Shown: positions 51,503 to 64,000 of the stretch, in pieces
Layout of the letters: each line of letters opens with the position of its first letter
Position numbering within the stretch: the first letter of the stretch is position 1
DNA from: Pseudomonas sp. P5_109
Lineage (GTDB): Bacteria > Pseudomonadota > Gammaproteobacteria > Pseudomonadales > Pseudomonadaceae
Length of the DNA: 64,000 nucleotides
Assembly: GCF_034009455.1 (NCBI RefSeq)
Contig: NZ_CP125380.1
Span: 5,407,501 to 5,471,500 of the forward strand
Reading direction: 5' to 3'
The notes under the pieces: generated by a model
The model's database searches: none
Told to the model about the DNA's origin: nothing
What the model saw: only the letters and a program-made list of their open reading frames with translations
Program-made: the position numbers and the translations under genes

Positions 51503-52507
51503 TCACTTGCGCGAAAAGTCGACGAATGTCGCGACGACTTGCCCGATTTGCGCACGGCTGACGTCCATGTGCGTGACCATGCGCAGACGAGCGGCGGCAC
51601 TGAGCCTGATCCCGCGCTCGGCGGCAAACGCCTTGAGCGCCTCGGCCTGGTCGCCCATCTGCACATATACCATATTGGTCTGCACCGGCTCGACCTCGAA
51701 ACCAGCCGCACGCAGGCCTTCGGCCAGCAACTGCGCATTGGCATGGTCATCGGCCAGGCGCTGGACGTTGTTATCCAGCGCATACAGGCCCGCCGCCGCG
51801 AGGATACCGGCCTGACGCATGCCGCCACCGACCATCTTGCGCAGGCGTCGAGCCTTGCCGATCAACTCGACCGAGCCGCACAGCACCGAACCGACCGGTG
51901 CGCCCAGGCCTTTGGACAGGCACACCGAGACCGAATCGAAATACTGGGTGATTTCCCGGGCATCGACACCCAGCTTCACCGCCGCGTTGTACAAACGTGC
52001 GCCGTCCAGGTGCAACTGCAAACCCTGTTCGCGGGTAAAACTGCGCGCCCGGGCCAGGTATTCCAGCGGCAGGACCTTGCCCTGCATGGTGTTCTCCAGC
52101 GCCAGCAGTCGGGTGCGGGCGAAATGGAAGTCGTCCGGTTTGATCGCTGCGGCGACGTGGGCCAGGTCCAGCGAACCGTCAGCCTGCACTTCCAGCGGCT
52201 GCGGCTGGATCGAACCGAGCACCGCCGCGCCACCGCCTTCGTATTTATACGTGTGGGCCTGCTGGCCGACGATGTACTCGTCACCGCGCTCGCAATGGGC
52301 CATCAACCCCAGCAGATTGCTCATGGTCCCGGTCGGCACGAACAGCGCCGCGGCAAAACCCAGGCGCTTGGCCAGTTCGGCTTCCAGGTGATTGACCGTC
52401 GGGTCTTCGCCATACACGTCGTCGCCAGTGGCTGCTTTGGCCATCGCGTCGAGCATGCCGGCGGATGGTTGGGTGACGGTGTCGCTGCGAAGATCGATAA
52501 CGCTCAT
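51503..52507 (-). CDS. ltaE: Low-specificity L-threonine aldolase
   Basis: PLP enzyme of 334 aa that cleaves threonine and allo-threonine to glycine and acetaldehyde. The N terminus has [12 protein letters not shown] and [23 protein letters not shown] holds the Asp that pairs with the cofactor, and the PLP Lys is in [13 protein letters not shown]. It is upstream of alaS on the same strand (146 bases) and divergent from the FMN riboswitch/ribH unit. No frameshift or truncation. Confidence 0.95.
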   Translation of the reverse strand: MSVIDLRSDTVTQPSAGMLDAMAKAATGDDVYGEDPTVNHLEAELAKRLGFAAALFVPTGTMSNLLGLMAHCERGDEYIVGQQAHTYKYEGGGAAVLGSIQPQPLEVQADGSLDLAHVAAAIKPDDFHFARTRLLALENTMQGKVLPLEYLARARSFTREQGLQLHLDGARLYNAAVKLGVDAREITQYFDSVSVCLSKGLGAPVGSVLCGSVELIGKARRLRKMVGGGMRQAGILAAAGLYALDNNVQRLADDHANAQLLAEGLRAAGFEVEPVQTNMVYVQMGDQAEALKAFAAERGIRLSAAARLRMVTHMDVSRAQIGQVVATFVDFSRK

Positions 52508-52705
52508 GAATCTGGCCTCGGTAAGCAGGGGAAATCCCTTTCAGGAAGGAATTACTGCGGGCATGACGGTGAATATTCAACCCTTGGACCAGGATAATGC
52601 CCGCTAATACAGCGAAATACTCGATGACAATCATCCAAAAGGGGCCATGCGCACACCGCAAATATGTGATAAAAACGCTGCGCCGCCAAACATTCCGGCG
52701 GCAAA

Positions 52706-52873
52706 AACGTTCTCAGGGCGGGGTGCAACTCCCCACCGGCGGTAATTGCGCGCAATGCGCATAGCCCGCGAGCGCTTGGTGACAGCACGGCTTCGGCGGT
52801 GCCTGACGGCAAGGTCAGCAGACCCGGTGTGATCCCGGGGCCGACGGTCATAGTCCGGATGAAGAGAGAACGG
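52706..52873 (+). ncRNA. FMN riboswitch (RFN element)
   Basis: Conserved FMN aptamer: starts AACGTTCTCAGGGCGGGGTG, continues with CCCCACCGGCGGTAA, AGCCCGCGAGCG, GGTCAGCAGACCCGGTG and GGGGCCGACGGTCATAGTCC, and ends GGATGAAGAGAGAACG. All core blocks are in order. A hairpin GCCGCC/GGCGGC lies just before it. It is 105 bases upstream of the lumazine synthase gene and should lower its expression when FMN is plentiful. Confidence 0.97.
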
Positions 52874-52978
52874 GATTGGCACCAAAGGGCCGTCCGCCAG
52901 CATTCGTGTGAGCGTGCGCACCCTCAGATCCCCTTCGATTCATAACGCCCTGTTTTTTACACAAACAGGAGTCAGAAC

Positions 52979-53491
52979 ATGCAACCCACCGCAATCGACA
53001 GCAAAAGCAAAAACCATCACGGCGAGCGCGTTGCGTTCATCCAGGCCTGCTGGCACAAGGACATTGTCGATCAGAGCCGTAAAGGCTTTGTCGCCGAAAT
53101 GATTGCCCAGGGTTATCAGGAGTCCGACATCGATTTCTTCGAAGTCGGCGGCGCCTTTGAAATGCCCCTGCACGCCAAACTGCTGGCCAAGACCGGTCGT
53201 TATGCCGGCATCGTCGCGGCCGCCCTGGTGGTGGATGGCGGGATCTACCGTCATGAGTTCGTCGCCCAGTCGGTGGTCAGCGGCCTGATGCAGGTACAGC
53301 TGGAAACTGAAGTGCCGGTGTTCTCGGTGTCCCTGACCCCGCACCACTTCCATGCCGGCGAAGAACTGCATCACAAGTTCTTCTTCGATCACTTCGTGCA
53401 CAAAGGCCAGGAAGCGGCAAAGACCTGTGCCGATACGCTGCACAAGATTCGTACGTTGCGCCGCACTGAGCCACGCGCGGTGGCCGTCTAA
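52979..53491 (+). CDS. ribH: 6,7-dimethyl-8-ribityllumazine synthase, RibH2 type
   Basis: Lumazine synthase of 170 aa for riboflavin synthesis. Family motifs are VAFIQACWHKDIV, FFEVGGAFEMPLHAKLLA and VVDGGIYRHEFVAQSVVSG. The Trp after the first strand, the segment LTPHHFHAGEELHHKFFFDHF and the length are closest to the decameric RibH2 proteins (such as that of Brucella), not the icosahedral RibH of rib operons. It is alone behind an FMN riboswitch, without ribBDE. CAGGAG nine bases before the ATG supports the start. Confidence 0.93.
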   Translation: MQPTAIDSKSKNHHGERVAFIQACWHKDIVDQSRKGFVAEMIAQGYQESDIDFFEVGGAFEMPLHAKLLAKTGRYAGIVAAALVVDGGIYRHEFVAQSVVSGLMQVQLETEVPVFSVSLTPHHFHAGEELHHKFFFDHFVHKGQEAAKTCADTLHKIRTLRRTEPRAVAV

Positions 53492-53527
53492 ACACTAAGT
53501 GAGGTCTATGGCCTCACTCAAAACCAA

Positions 53528-53619
53528 ATGTGGGAGCGGGCTTGCTCGCGAAAGCGGTGTAACAGTCACATCAATGCTGGATGTGCCACCGTCTTCGCGA
53601 GCAAGCCCGCTCCCACATT
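53528..53619. repeat. REPIN between ribH and aruE
   Basis: ATGTGGGAGCGGGCTTGCTC and its perfect inverse, spacer about 40 bases with a partial inner repeat (TCACATC). Confidence 0.92.
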
Positions 53620-53634
53620 GGTTCTATGCTGGTG

Positions 53635-54645
53635 TCAGGCCAGGTTTTCGTCGGTGGTCGGTACGACCAGAATGCCGGCACGCAAGCCGTTCTTCACCTT
53701 GGGATTCGGGAAGATGATCCGGGCGCCCTCCTCCTCGATGATCCAGCGGGTATTGGCGATGTCTTCCGCCAGCAGGTAACCCACTTCCAGCTCGGAGAAA
53801 TTCTCGATGTCCGCCGGCAGGTTCAGGCGGAAACTGTCGCTGTGCTTGATGATTTCCCGTGCCACGCTGTACAGCTGCAACCCGTCCAGTGCATCTTCCG
53901 TCAGTTCCGGTTCAGTGCCTTCGATGATCTGCTTGAGGCGCGCCTCCAGCAGCGAGACATTGACCCCGGCGTTCTGCCCGAACGGCCGCGCCTTGCCCAA
54001 TTCCAGCGTAAAGGCCTCGGCACCGAGCTTGTCGTAGGTGTAGGAGCTGAACACGATGGACGGCTTGTTCTGCAGCAACACCGCTTCCATGCCGGCGGCG
54101 CGCAGACGCGCCAGTTCCTGACGCGAATGCTGGCGGCCTTCTTTCCACGGATACAAGGCGAACTGCTCGATTTTCGAGCCACGAATTGCCGTGTGCAGGT
54201 CGTAGTGCAACCGCTGACGGTCCGGCAGGCTGAAGAAGCTGGCGGCCAGACGCTCCAGTTCACAGGCGCGCAGGGCTTCGCAACCGCTGCTTTGTTCGTG
54301 ACGGCCATTGAACAGCCGATTGACGTCCTGCTCGATAAAACGCTCGCCCTTGCGAATCGCTTCAGGATTGCCAAACAGGAACAGAATACGTGCGCGCGGC
54401 TTCAAGTCGCCGCGGGCGATGTCGTGCAACAGGCGATCGAGCAATTCGATCGGCGCTGTTTCATTGCCATGGATCCCCGCCGACAGCAGCAGGTCCAGGC
54501 CATTGTCACGCGCTTCAGGTGGCCGGACTTCCAGCGCACCTTCGCTCAACCAGCGCATGCGCACGCCTTCGACAGTCAGTTGAGTCTTCTCCGCCGGTTC
54601 GCGGCCGGCGAGGGTCAGTTCAAGCAGTTTGCCGAGGGCGAGCAT
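53635..54645 (-). CDS. aruE: Succinylglutamate desuccinylase
   Basis: Last step of the arginine succinyltransferase pathway (AstE): succinylglutamate to glutamate and succinate, 336 aa. The zinc site is His and Glu of [11 protein letters not shown] (about 56-66) and His of [10 protein letters not shown]; the catalytic Glu is in [16 protein letters not shown] precedes the ATG. It is the final gene of the operon aruCFGDB-(95 aa)-E and ends before a REPIN, without a clear hairpin terminator. Confidence 0.95.
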   Translation of the reverse strand: MLALGKLLELTLAGREPAEKTQLTVEGVRMRWLSEGALEVRPPEARDNGLDLLLSAGIHGNETAPIELLDRLLHDIARGDLKPRARILFLFGNPEAIRKGERFIEQDVNRLFNGRHEQSSGCEALRACELERLAASFFSLPDRQRLHYDLHTAIRGSKIEQFALYPWKEGRQHSRQELARLRAAGMEAVLLQNKPSIVFSSYTYDKLGAEAFTLELGKARPFGQNAGVNVSLLEARLKQIIEGTEPELTEDALDGLQLYSVAREIIKHSDSFRLNLPADIENFSELEVGYLLAEDIANTRWIIEEEGARIIFPNPKVKNGLRAGILVVPTTDENLA

Positions 54646-54657
54646 AGAGCGGTTTCC

Positions 54658-54945
54658 TTAGTGATCGTGGTTGCAATCCGGGCCGTGAACGTGTTCCTCG
54701 TCGGTGAGGTCGGCAGGTTCCATCTCCAGTTGCAGACTTACCAGATTAGTCGCCAATGGGCGCAGCAGCAGGTTGGCGTATTCGGCATCGCCTTCTTCGA
54801 CGTCCACGCCGATCAGCAACTGACCACGGCCGTCCTGCTGGATCCACAGCTCTTTGCCTTGCCACATGACCGCGACACGGGTACAGGAAGTCTCCAGTTG
54901 CGTGCCGTCGGTGTCTTCAAGGATCAGCTGCAGGGTATCGCTCAT
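54658..54945 (-). CDS. Conserved small hypothetical protein of the aru operon
   Basis: Acidic protein of 95 aa between aruB and aruE. No signal peptide or membrane segment. The C-terminal tail HVHGPDCNHDH is His- and Cys-rich, which suggests metal binding. It is sometimes labelled topoisomerase II in databases, a name that nothing in the sequence supports. Its place inside the aru operon (12 bases before aruE) suggests an accessory role in arginine catabolism, for example metal delivery to the zinc enzyme AruE; this is inference. Confidence 0.8.
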   Translation of the reverse strand: MSDTLQLILEDTDGTQLETSCTRVAVMWQGKELWIQQDGRGQLLIGVDVEEGDAEYANLLLRPLATNLVSLQLEMEPADLTDEEHVHGPDCNHDH

Positions 54946-55006
54946 GTCTTTACGCTCTCGTTTGAGATGAAGCGACGCGCTGCCATGCAAGGCAGCGCGC
55001 CGTCGA

Positions 55007-56353
55007 TCAATTGATCTGGAATGGATAAACCGCGCCCAGTTTAAGGATTTGCGTCAGTTCATCCAGTGCCGTCCGGCACTCAAGCAGCAATTGCGGGTCC
55101 GCCAGATCGTTTTCGGTCATGCGGTCGCGGTAGTGCTTCTCGACCCATTCGGTCAGAGTGCCGTACAACGGTGCCGTCATGATAACCCCTGGGTTGACGG
55201 CCGCCAGTTCGGTTTCGTTGAGTGCGACGCGCAACCGCAGGCAAGCCGGGCCACCGCCGTTCTGCATGCTCTGCTTGAGATCGAAGACTTTCACTTCGCG
55301 GATCAGCCCGCCGGAGCTGGTCAAACCCTGCAGGTATTGCCAGACACGCTCGTTGCCACGGCATTCTTCCGGCACGATCAACAGCATGGAGCCGTCAGGA
55401 CGCGACAGCAGTTGGCTATTGAACAGGTAGGAACGAACGGCGTCTTCCACGCTTACCGCGGAACGCGGTACGCAGACCGACTGAAATTTCCCACCGGCTT
55501 TGGCGAGTTTGCCCTGCAACTCGGCCAGCATCTTTTCGGTCTCGAGGAACGCGTCCTCGTGATAGAACAGCACTTCGCCGTTACCGACGGCGATCACGTC
55601 GTTGTGGAACACGCCCTGATCGATCACCGACGGGTTCTGCTGGGCGTAGACCACGCCGTCATCGCTCAAGCCGTGCAAACGGGCAACGGCCTGGGACGCT
55701 TCAAGGGTCTGGCGCGCAGGGTACTTCTGTGGTGCCGGGTAGCGGGTGTCGAACGCGCTGCGGCCGAACACGAAGAACTCGACGCCGGCTTCGCCATACT
55801 CACGGCAGAAACGCGTGTGGTTGGCCGCGCCTTCGTCACCGAACTGCGCCACGGCCGGCAAGGCGGCGTGGTGGGCGAAGTGTTGCTGGTCAGCGAACAT
55901 CGCCCCCAGCACGCGGCTGGTAGTCGGGTGTTCGATGCTGCGGTGATATTTGCAGTTGAGGTTGGCGGCGGTGAAATGCACGCGACCGTCAGCCGTGTCA
56001 GCGCTCGGGCTGACGGTAGCGGCGTTGGCCACCCACATGCTCGAGGCCGAGCAACTGGCCACCAGCAGCGGCATCGCGTCTTTGGCAGCGCGCTCGATCA
56101 CTTGCGCGTCGGTACCGCCAAAGCCCAGGCGACGCAGTGCGGCCACATCCGGGCGCTCTTGCGGTGCCAGCACGCCTTGCTGGAAACCCATTTCCATCAG
56201 CGCTTTCATCTTCGCCAGGCCTTGCAGCGCAGCTTCCTTGGGGTTGGAAGACTGCTGGCTGTTGCTCTGGGACGCGACGTTGCCGTAGGACAGGCCGCCG
56301 TAGTTATGGGTCGGCCCCACTAGACCGTCAAAATTGACTTCATAGGATTTCAT
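55007..56353 (-). CDS. aruB: N-succinylarginine dihydrolase
   Basis: Second enzyme of the pathway (AstB), 448 aa, which removes two ammonia and CO2 from succinylarginine. The pentein/guanidine-modifying fold has the N-terminal [14 protein letters not shown], His in HNDVIAVGN and the catalytic Cys in [14 protein letters not shown]. The middle segment [19 protein letters not shown] is typical. It follows aruD after a gap of 164 bases that holds a chimeric REPIN. Confidence 0.95.
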   Translation of the reverse strand: MKSYEVNFDGLVGPTHNYGGLSYGNVASQSNSQQSSNPKEAALQGLAKMKALMEMGFQQGVLAPQERPDVAALRRLGFGGTDAQVIERAAKDAMPLLVASCSASSMWVANAATVSPSADTADGRVHFTAANLNCKYHRSIEHPTTSRVLGAMFADQQHFAHHAALPAVAQFGDEGAANHTRFCREYGEAGVEFFVFGRSAFDTRYPAPQKYPARQTLEASQAVARLHGLSDDGVVYAQQNPSVIDQGVFHNDVIAVGNGEVLFYHEDAFLETEKMLAELQGKLAKAGGKFQSVCVPRSAVSVEDAVRSYLFNSQLLSRPDGSMLLIVPEECRGNERVWQYLQGLTSSGGLIREVKVFDLKQSMQNGGGPACLRLRVALNETELAAVNPGVIMTAPLYGTLTEWVEKHYRDRMTENDLADPQLLLECRTALDELTQILKLGAVYPFQIN

Positions 56354-56421
56354 CAGCGAGGCTCCACGAATCTGTTTTTTATAGGCATCAGTAACAAAGG
56401 ATTGGCGGCCGCTTCGCGACC

Positions 56422-56515
56422 GATCGCTGGCAAGCCAGCTCCTACAGGTTCAGCAGTGTTCACATATTTTGTGTTCGACGCTGTCCTTGTGGGAGCGGGC
56501 TTGCCCGCGAATGGG
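56422..56515. repeat. Chimeric REPIN between aruD and aruB
   Basis: Left arm CGATCGCTGGCAAGCCAGCT of one REP family, right arm TTGTGGGAGCGGGCTTGCCC of another, in inverted orientation. Confidence 0.8.
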
Positions 56516-56517
56516 CG

Positions 56518-59009
<2,492 letters not shown>

Positions 59010-59079
59010 GCTATCTCCTCAAACGGGCCGCTTGCGCCACCCGTGAAACTTCGCTGCTTTCTAGGCATCAATTGCGACG

Positions 59080-60099
59080 TTAAACCGCCACCAGGCGCAC
59101 GCTGGCACCCTCGCCGACGCCCAGGGCTTCGGCCGCTTCCAGGTCCAGGGTCACTGGTTTACCCGGTGCGTAATCGAGCTCGAGCATCACTGCGCGGTAA
59201 TCCTGCAACTGGGCATTGGCCACCAGATACTGGCGACCGACACCTTTGACCGGCTCGCCGATCTTCACCGGCACCACACGGCTCTGGGCGATCGAACGGA
59301 TCCCCGAGACGCGGGCATGCAGGGTCGGGCCGCCGTCGAAGATGTCGATGTAGTGATCGGTCTCGAAGCCTTCGCGCATCAGGATGTCGAAGGTGATCTG
59401 CGCCCGCGGGTGCACCTGGCCCATCGCTTCTTGCGCGGAGTCCGGCAGCAGGGGCACGTAGATCGGGTAATGCGGCATCAGTTCGGCGAGAAACGTCCGG
59501 CTCTTCAGGCCGCACAGACGCTCTGCTTCGGCGTAGTTGAGGTCGAAGAAGTTGCGACCGATGGCATCCCAGAATGGCGAGTCGCCGTTTTCATCGCTGT
59601 AACCGACGATCTCGGTCACCACGGAATCGGCAAAACGCTCCGGATGGCTGGCCACGAACAGCAAACGGCCACGGGAATTGAGTTCCGACCACGGCGAACC
59701 CACCAGGTCGCGCTGCACGTAGAAACTGGTCAGCAAGCTGTTGCCGGTCAGGTCGTGGCACTGCGAGAGCACGTGGATCTTGTTGTGAATCTTCAGCTCG
59801 CGCGAAGCGTGCACGAAGGTTTCGTTGCGAAAGCTGTAGAACGGTTCGGAGTAACCGGCCGACGCCACGATGGCCGAGCAACCGACCAGCTTGCCGGTGG
59901 TACTGTCCTCGAGGACGAAAAAGTAACTTTCCTCACCGTTGAAGCTCACTTCGGCGGCGAACGAGGCTTCGCTTGCCGCGATCTTGTCGCTCAGGCGCTC
60001 AACGTCATCCGGCAAGGAAGTGACACCAATCGGACTGTCCGCAGCCAGACGCTGTACCTCGCCCAGATCAGCCATTTGCGCGGGGCGCATCACCAGCAT
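59080..60099 (-). CDS. aruF: Arginine/ornithine succinyltransferase, alpha subunit
   Basis: Alpha subunit of 339 aa, paralogue of AruG. It has VMRPAQMADLGEVQRLAADS, VLEDSTTGKLVGCSAIVASAG and GQVHPRAQITFDILMREGFE. ATG 60099 has AAAGGAG upstream; the open frame to 60210 runs into the REPIN and is rejected. The 225-base gap to aruC holds the REPIN and a hairpin. Confidence 0.95.
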   Translation of the reverse strand: MLVMRPAQMADLGEVQRLAADSPIGVTSLPDDVERLSDKIAASEASFAAEVSFNGEESYFFVLEDSTTGKLVGCSAIVASAGYSEPFYSFRNETFVHASRELKIHNKIHVLSQCHDLTGNSLLTSFYVQRDLVGSPWSELNSRGRLLFVASHPERFADSVVTEIVGYSDENGDSPFWDAIGRNFFDLNYAEAERLCGLKSRTFLAELMPHYPIYVPLLPDSAQEAMGQVHPRAQITFDILMREGFETDHYIDIFDGGPTLHARVSGIRSIAQSRVVPVKIGEPVKGVGRQYLVANAQLQDYRAVMLELDYAPGKPVTLDLEAAEALGVGEGASVRLVAV

Positions 60100-60164
60100 G
60101 GTGTCACTCCTTTCTCGTAAAACTCTTATAGGAAAAAACACCGGGTTCACCCTGAAACACCCCT

Positions 60165-60248
60165 TGTAGGAGCCGGCTTGCTGGCGATGGCGGCAGGTTG
60201 ATCGCCGCAAGGCTTTCGGGCCTCATCGCCAGCAAGCCGGCTCCTACA
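60165..60248. repeat. REPIN between aruC and aruF
   Basis: TGTAGGAGCCGGCTTGCTGG and its inverse; the spacer is GC-rich with GATGGCGGCAGGTTGATCGC. Confidence 0.92.
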
Positions 60249-60288
60249 GGTGTGGTGAGTCAGAGCGGATCCGGCATACAAAATTGGG

Positions 60289-60317
60289 TTCGACACCCGA
60301 AAAACTCGGGCGTCGAA
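60289..60317 (-). other. Intercistronic hairpin downstream of aruC
   Basis: TTCGACACCCGA-AAAAC-TCGGGCGTCGAA forms a 12-base-pair stem with one mismatch/wobble position. It lacks a T tract, so it is more likely an mRNA processing or stability element of aruC than a full terminator. Confidence 0.55.
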
Positions 60318-60324
60318 GGGACTA

Positions 60325-61713
<1,389 letters not shown>

Positions 61714-61855
61714 TTAACTGGCGGCTGGCGTTTGCGGCAGGTCGCTGTGCTGTAACCGATGCCGATTCAATGAATGCGGTAGATATGTACCGCGTGTCGT
61801 CTGCGTTTACGGGTTTTCCTGACGGTCTCTCAACCGCGATGGTGGACCTATCCGC

Positions 61856-64000
61856 ATGAACACCGAAAATCCCGACATCCCCGAGACCTTCAGGCCCGAC
61901 GCGCATTATCAGCATCTGATGAACGTCATTCCCCCCTGGCTTCGTCAATCGACGCCACAACGGCGCGAAGCGCTGAGCAGCATCAAGCCAGGGTTGCCCA
62001 CCCGCTTGAGGGATATATCTGAAGATCAGCGCGCCGAACTCGGCCAACTCATTAGCTTGCAGACGACAAGCCAGAACCAGGTTGATCTGGCACTGGCGAA
62101 TCTGCTGAACCCCGCAGCCTTCGCCGAACCCATGCTCAAGGGCGCACTCAAGACACGTTTCGGCCTGGAAGCGGACGTCAGTAACATCTTTGTGCGTCTT
62201 TACATTCCCGCGCACATACCCTGGTTGCGCCTGAAGTCCGGGGCCGCACGCACCTGGACCGTATCGCTGCTGGATGCCGCGTTGCACAACTTCGAAAGCG
62301 CCGAAACCGAAGCCGACGCCTTTGAGTCCGCCTCGACTTACATCTCGGCGCCCTCTTCCACCGGACAGTTCAGTACCCTGCCCCTGATTCTGGAAAAGAT
62401 GCCCATCGCGGCGTTCACCCGGCTTTGCCGCGAGCTCGACATTGGCGAGCGCTATAAAAGTTACCTGGAAGACAATCTGGGCATCAGCAACCCGGTGGCC
62501 GCGGCGATCCTGCAACCGAAAATTCGCGAAAGCCAAAAAACCGCGCTGACCGCTGCCCTGCATATGGCGCAGATGCAAAACCTGCTGGCCAGCGACGTAC
62601 ATCAGTTGCTCACCGCTGCGCACGGACAATCCTGGAAACCTCATGAACTGACCATCATGAATGCCCGCCTGACCGGCATCGTGCTGTTCGCCCCGGAACT
62701 GGAGCGCGCCCGCGAAGCGGTGCGGGTAGTGGCCTGGATTCCTGACGACCCCGAGCATCCAATCAAGGAATACCCCTCATCGGCGGCATTCGCCGAGGAA
62801 CTGAGCCAGCGATTGCGGGAGCCCGACTACCAACAGTTTTTCAGTCGTTTTATCAATCATGAAGACCGCGGTTACTTCTTCGCCGAGCTGAACAACAGGC
62901 TCGACCCCATCACCTGGCAACCGGTCCCGCCTGGCGATCCACGGCCGACCTGGAGAGAAAGCCCCAACCAGCGCCCCGATCTGCAAATGGCAGTCATACC
63001 GATCGGAGGCGACCTGTGGGTTCATCTCTATCAACGCAAACTCGACAAGATCCTCAATGATGCCCGCGTCATCGCAGTGTCGACGGCCACGGTCGACCGC
63101 AAGGCCCGATGGGCTTTATGGGACTCCTTCACGGAAATCGCTTCGGCACTGCTGAACATCGCCGCCTTCATCGCTTTGCCGTTTGTACCCTTTCTTGGCG
63201 AGCTGATGCTGGCTTACATTGCCTATCAGCTGGTTGAGGAGACATTCGAAGGTGTTGTCGACTGGGCAGAAGGCCTGACCAGCGAAGCCTTCGAGCATTT
63301 CATGGGGATGGTTGAATCTGCAGTGCAACTGGGCACTTTTGCGGCAGGAGGCGCGATTGCCGCCAACGAGTTTCGCGCGGTCCTGCCCCGGGAAGTCGTG
63401 CAATTCATCGACCGCTTCAACTCGGTGAAACGCCCCGATGGCCAAACCCGCTATTGGAAACCCGATCTGACGTTTTACGAACAAAGCGTCGCGATTGCCA
63501 AAGACGCGAAACCCGACGCGACGGGACTGCACGCCCATCAAGGCAAAACCCTGCTGACGCTGGAAAACAGCCTTTACTCAGTGACCGAAGATCCACTGAC
63601 CGGGCAGCATCGCATCCAGCACCCCACTCGTCCCGACGCTTACCAACCGGCCCTAAAGCATAACGGCAATGGGGCCTGGCAAACCGAGCTCGACCAGCCG
63701 CTGACCTGGGACCAGGCCACCCTGCTGCGACGCATCGGTCCGGACATGCAGCGTTTTTCGCCGACCGAGCGCGAGCGCATCCTCAGCATCAGCGGCTGCC
63801 ACGAAAACGCTTTGCGCAAGATGCATGTCAACACTGAACAGGTACCGCCACTGCTGGCCGACACACTCAAACGCTTCAAGATCGATCAGGACCTGCAGAT
63901 TTTCATCGAGAGAATCGGCAGCGAACGTCCAGAGCAATACCTGCAGGCCGATCCGGTCATGCAACTGGAGTTGCTGTGCGACTACGGTGACTGGCCAGCG
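61856..64000 (+). CDS. Large DUF6543/NEL-effector-like toxin protein (N-terminal 715 residues; runs off the window)
   Basis: Open frame of 715 codons with no stop before the edge. The N-terminal region (DIPETFRPDAHYQHLMNVIP; SIKPGLPTRLRDIS) and the later RFSPTERERILSISGCHENA and VPPLLADTLKRFKIDQDLQ match the N-terminal dermonecrotic-toxin-like region (DUF6543) of very large Pseudomonas proteins that often continue into leucine-rich repeats and a NEL-type E3 ubiquitin ligase domain. A hydrophobic stretch at about 433-465 (LLNIAAFIALPFVPFLGEL) could insert in a membrane. No signal peptide is seen. GGTGG about 10 bases upstream is a weak ribosome site. It is divergent from aruC. The catalytic end is outside the window, so activity is inferred. 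Confidence 0.75.
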   Translation, partial: MNTENPDIPETFRPDAHYQHLMNVIPPWLRQSTPQRREALSSIKPGLPTRLRDISEDQRAELGQLISLQTTSQNQVDLALANLLNPAAFAEPMLKGALKTRFGLEADVSNIFVRLYIPAHIPWLRLKSGAARTWTVSLLDAALHNFESAETEADAFESASTYISAPSSTGQFSTLPLILEKMPIAAFTRLCRELDIGERYKSYLEDNLGISNPVAAAILQPKIRESQKTALTAALHMAQMQNLLASDVHQLLTAAHGQSWKPHELTIMNARLTGIVLFAPELERAREAVRVVAWIPDDPEHPIKEYPSSAAFAEELSQRLREPDYQQFFSRFINHEDRGYFFAELNNRLDPITWQPVPPGDPRPTWRESPNQRPDLQMAVIPIGGDLWVHLYQRKLDKILNDARVIAVSTATVDRKARWALWDSFTEIASALLNIAAFIALPFVPFLGELMLAYIAYQLVEETFEGVVDWAEGLTSEAFEHFMGMVESAVQLGTFAAGGAIAANEFRAVLPREVVQFIDRFNSVKRPDGQTRYWKPDLTFYEQSVAIAKDAKPDATGLHAHQGKTLLTLENSLYSVTEDPLTGQHRIQHPTRPDAYQPALKHNGNGAWQTELDQPLTWDQATLLRRIGPDMQRFSPTERERILSISGCHENALRKMHVNTEQVPPLLADTLKRFKIDQDLQIFIERIGSERPEQYLQADPVMQLELLCDYGDWPA

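Overview
The window is chromosomal DNA of a fluorescent-group Pseudomonas (P. fluorescens complex). The evidence is gene content and order (pirS-pirR-gacS-ldhA; oprH-phoP-phoQ; rsmA-lysC-alaS; flgA/cheV/cheR/flgB; a full aru/ast arginine succinyltransferase operon), high GC with GC-rich third positions, and at least fifteen Pseudomonas-type REP/REPIN inverted repeats between genes. Almost everything is core genome. The clearly mobile or accessory parts are one IS4-type insertion sequence and a large toxin/effector-like gene cut by the right edge.

Layout. 1-4757: a PirRS-like two-component pair (pirS cut by the left edge) divergent from gacS. 4900-16400: housekeeping genes (ldhA, a zinc-ribbon protein and a META lipoprotein, a TlpA-like thioredoxin, arsC-wrbA-DUF2069, a Tag-like glycosylase, ttcA, Yip1, sprT, a CaiB-type CoA-transferase), then dctA with a sigma-54 promoter and two upstream palindromes, divergent from an AraC-type regulator. 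16500-19460: oprH-phoP-phoQ under a four-repeat PhoP box. 19500-27300: a dienelactone hydrolase, pcpS, a second OmpR/EnvZ-type pair, and nrdA with paired NrdR-like boxes, a DnaA box and a long structured leader. 27400-36770: flagellar and chemotaxis genes, flgBCDE and cheV-cheR on the minus strand and flgA-flgM-flgN-ycgR on the plus strand, with sigma-54 and sigma-28 promoters. An IS4-like element sits inside the cheR terminator. 36770-46000: an MFS carrier, a glutamine-synthetase-like ligase, a short kinase paired with a TPR response regulator, tRNA-Arg, two small proteins, amrZ and mgtE. 46000-53500: a small secreted protein, three tRNAs, rsmA, lysC, alaS, ltaE, and an FMN riboswitch in front of a RibH2-type lumazine synthase. 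53600-61700: aruCFGD-B-(small ORF)-E. 61856-end: the N-terminal 715 residues of a DUF6543/NEL-effector-like protein.

How it fits together. Both ends of the Gac/Rsm switch are here: the GacS sensor near the left end and the RsmA translational repressor at 47 kb. Motility is regulated at several levels: sigma-54 (flgA, flgB), sigma-28 and its anti-sigma FlgM, c-di-GMP braking by YcgR, chemotaxis adaptation by CheR/CheV, and AmrZ. Four two-component pairs or sensors are present (PirRS, PhoPQ, an RstAB-like pair, the TPR-receiver pair) in addition to GacS. No CRISPR array, prophage or complete new defence system was seen.
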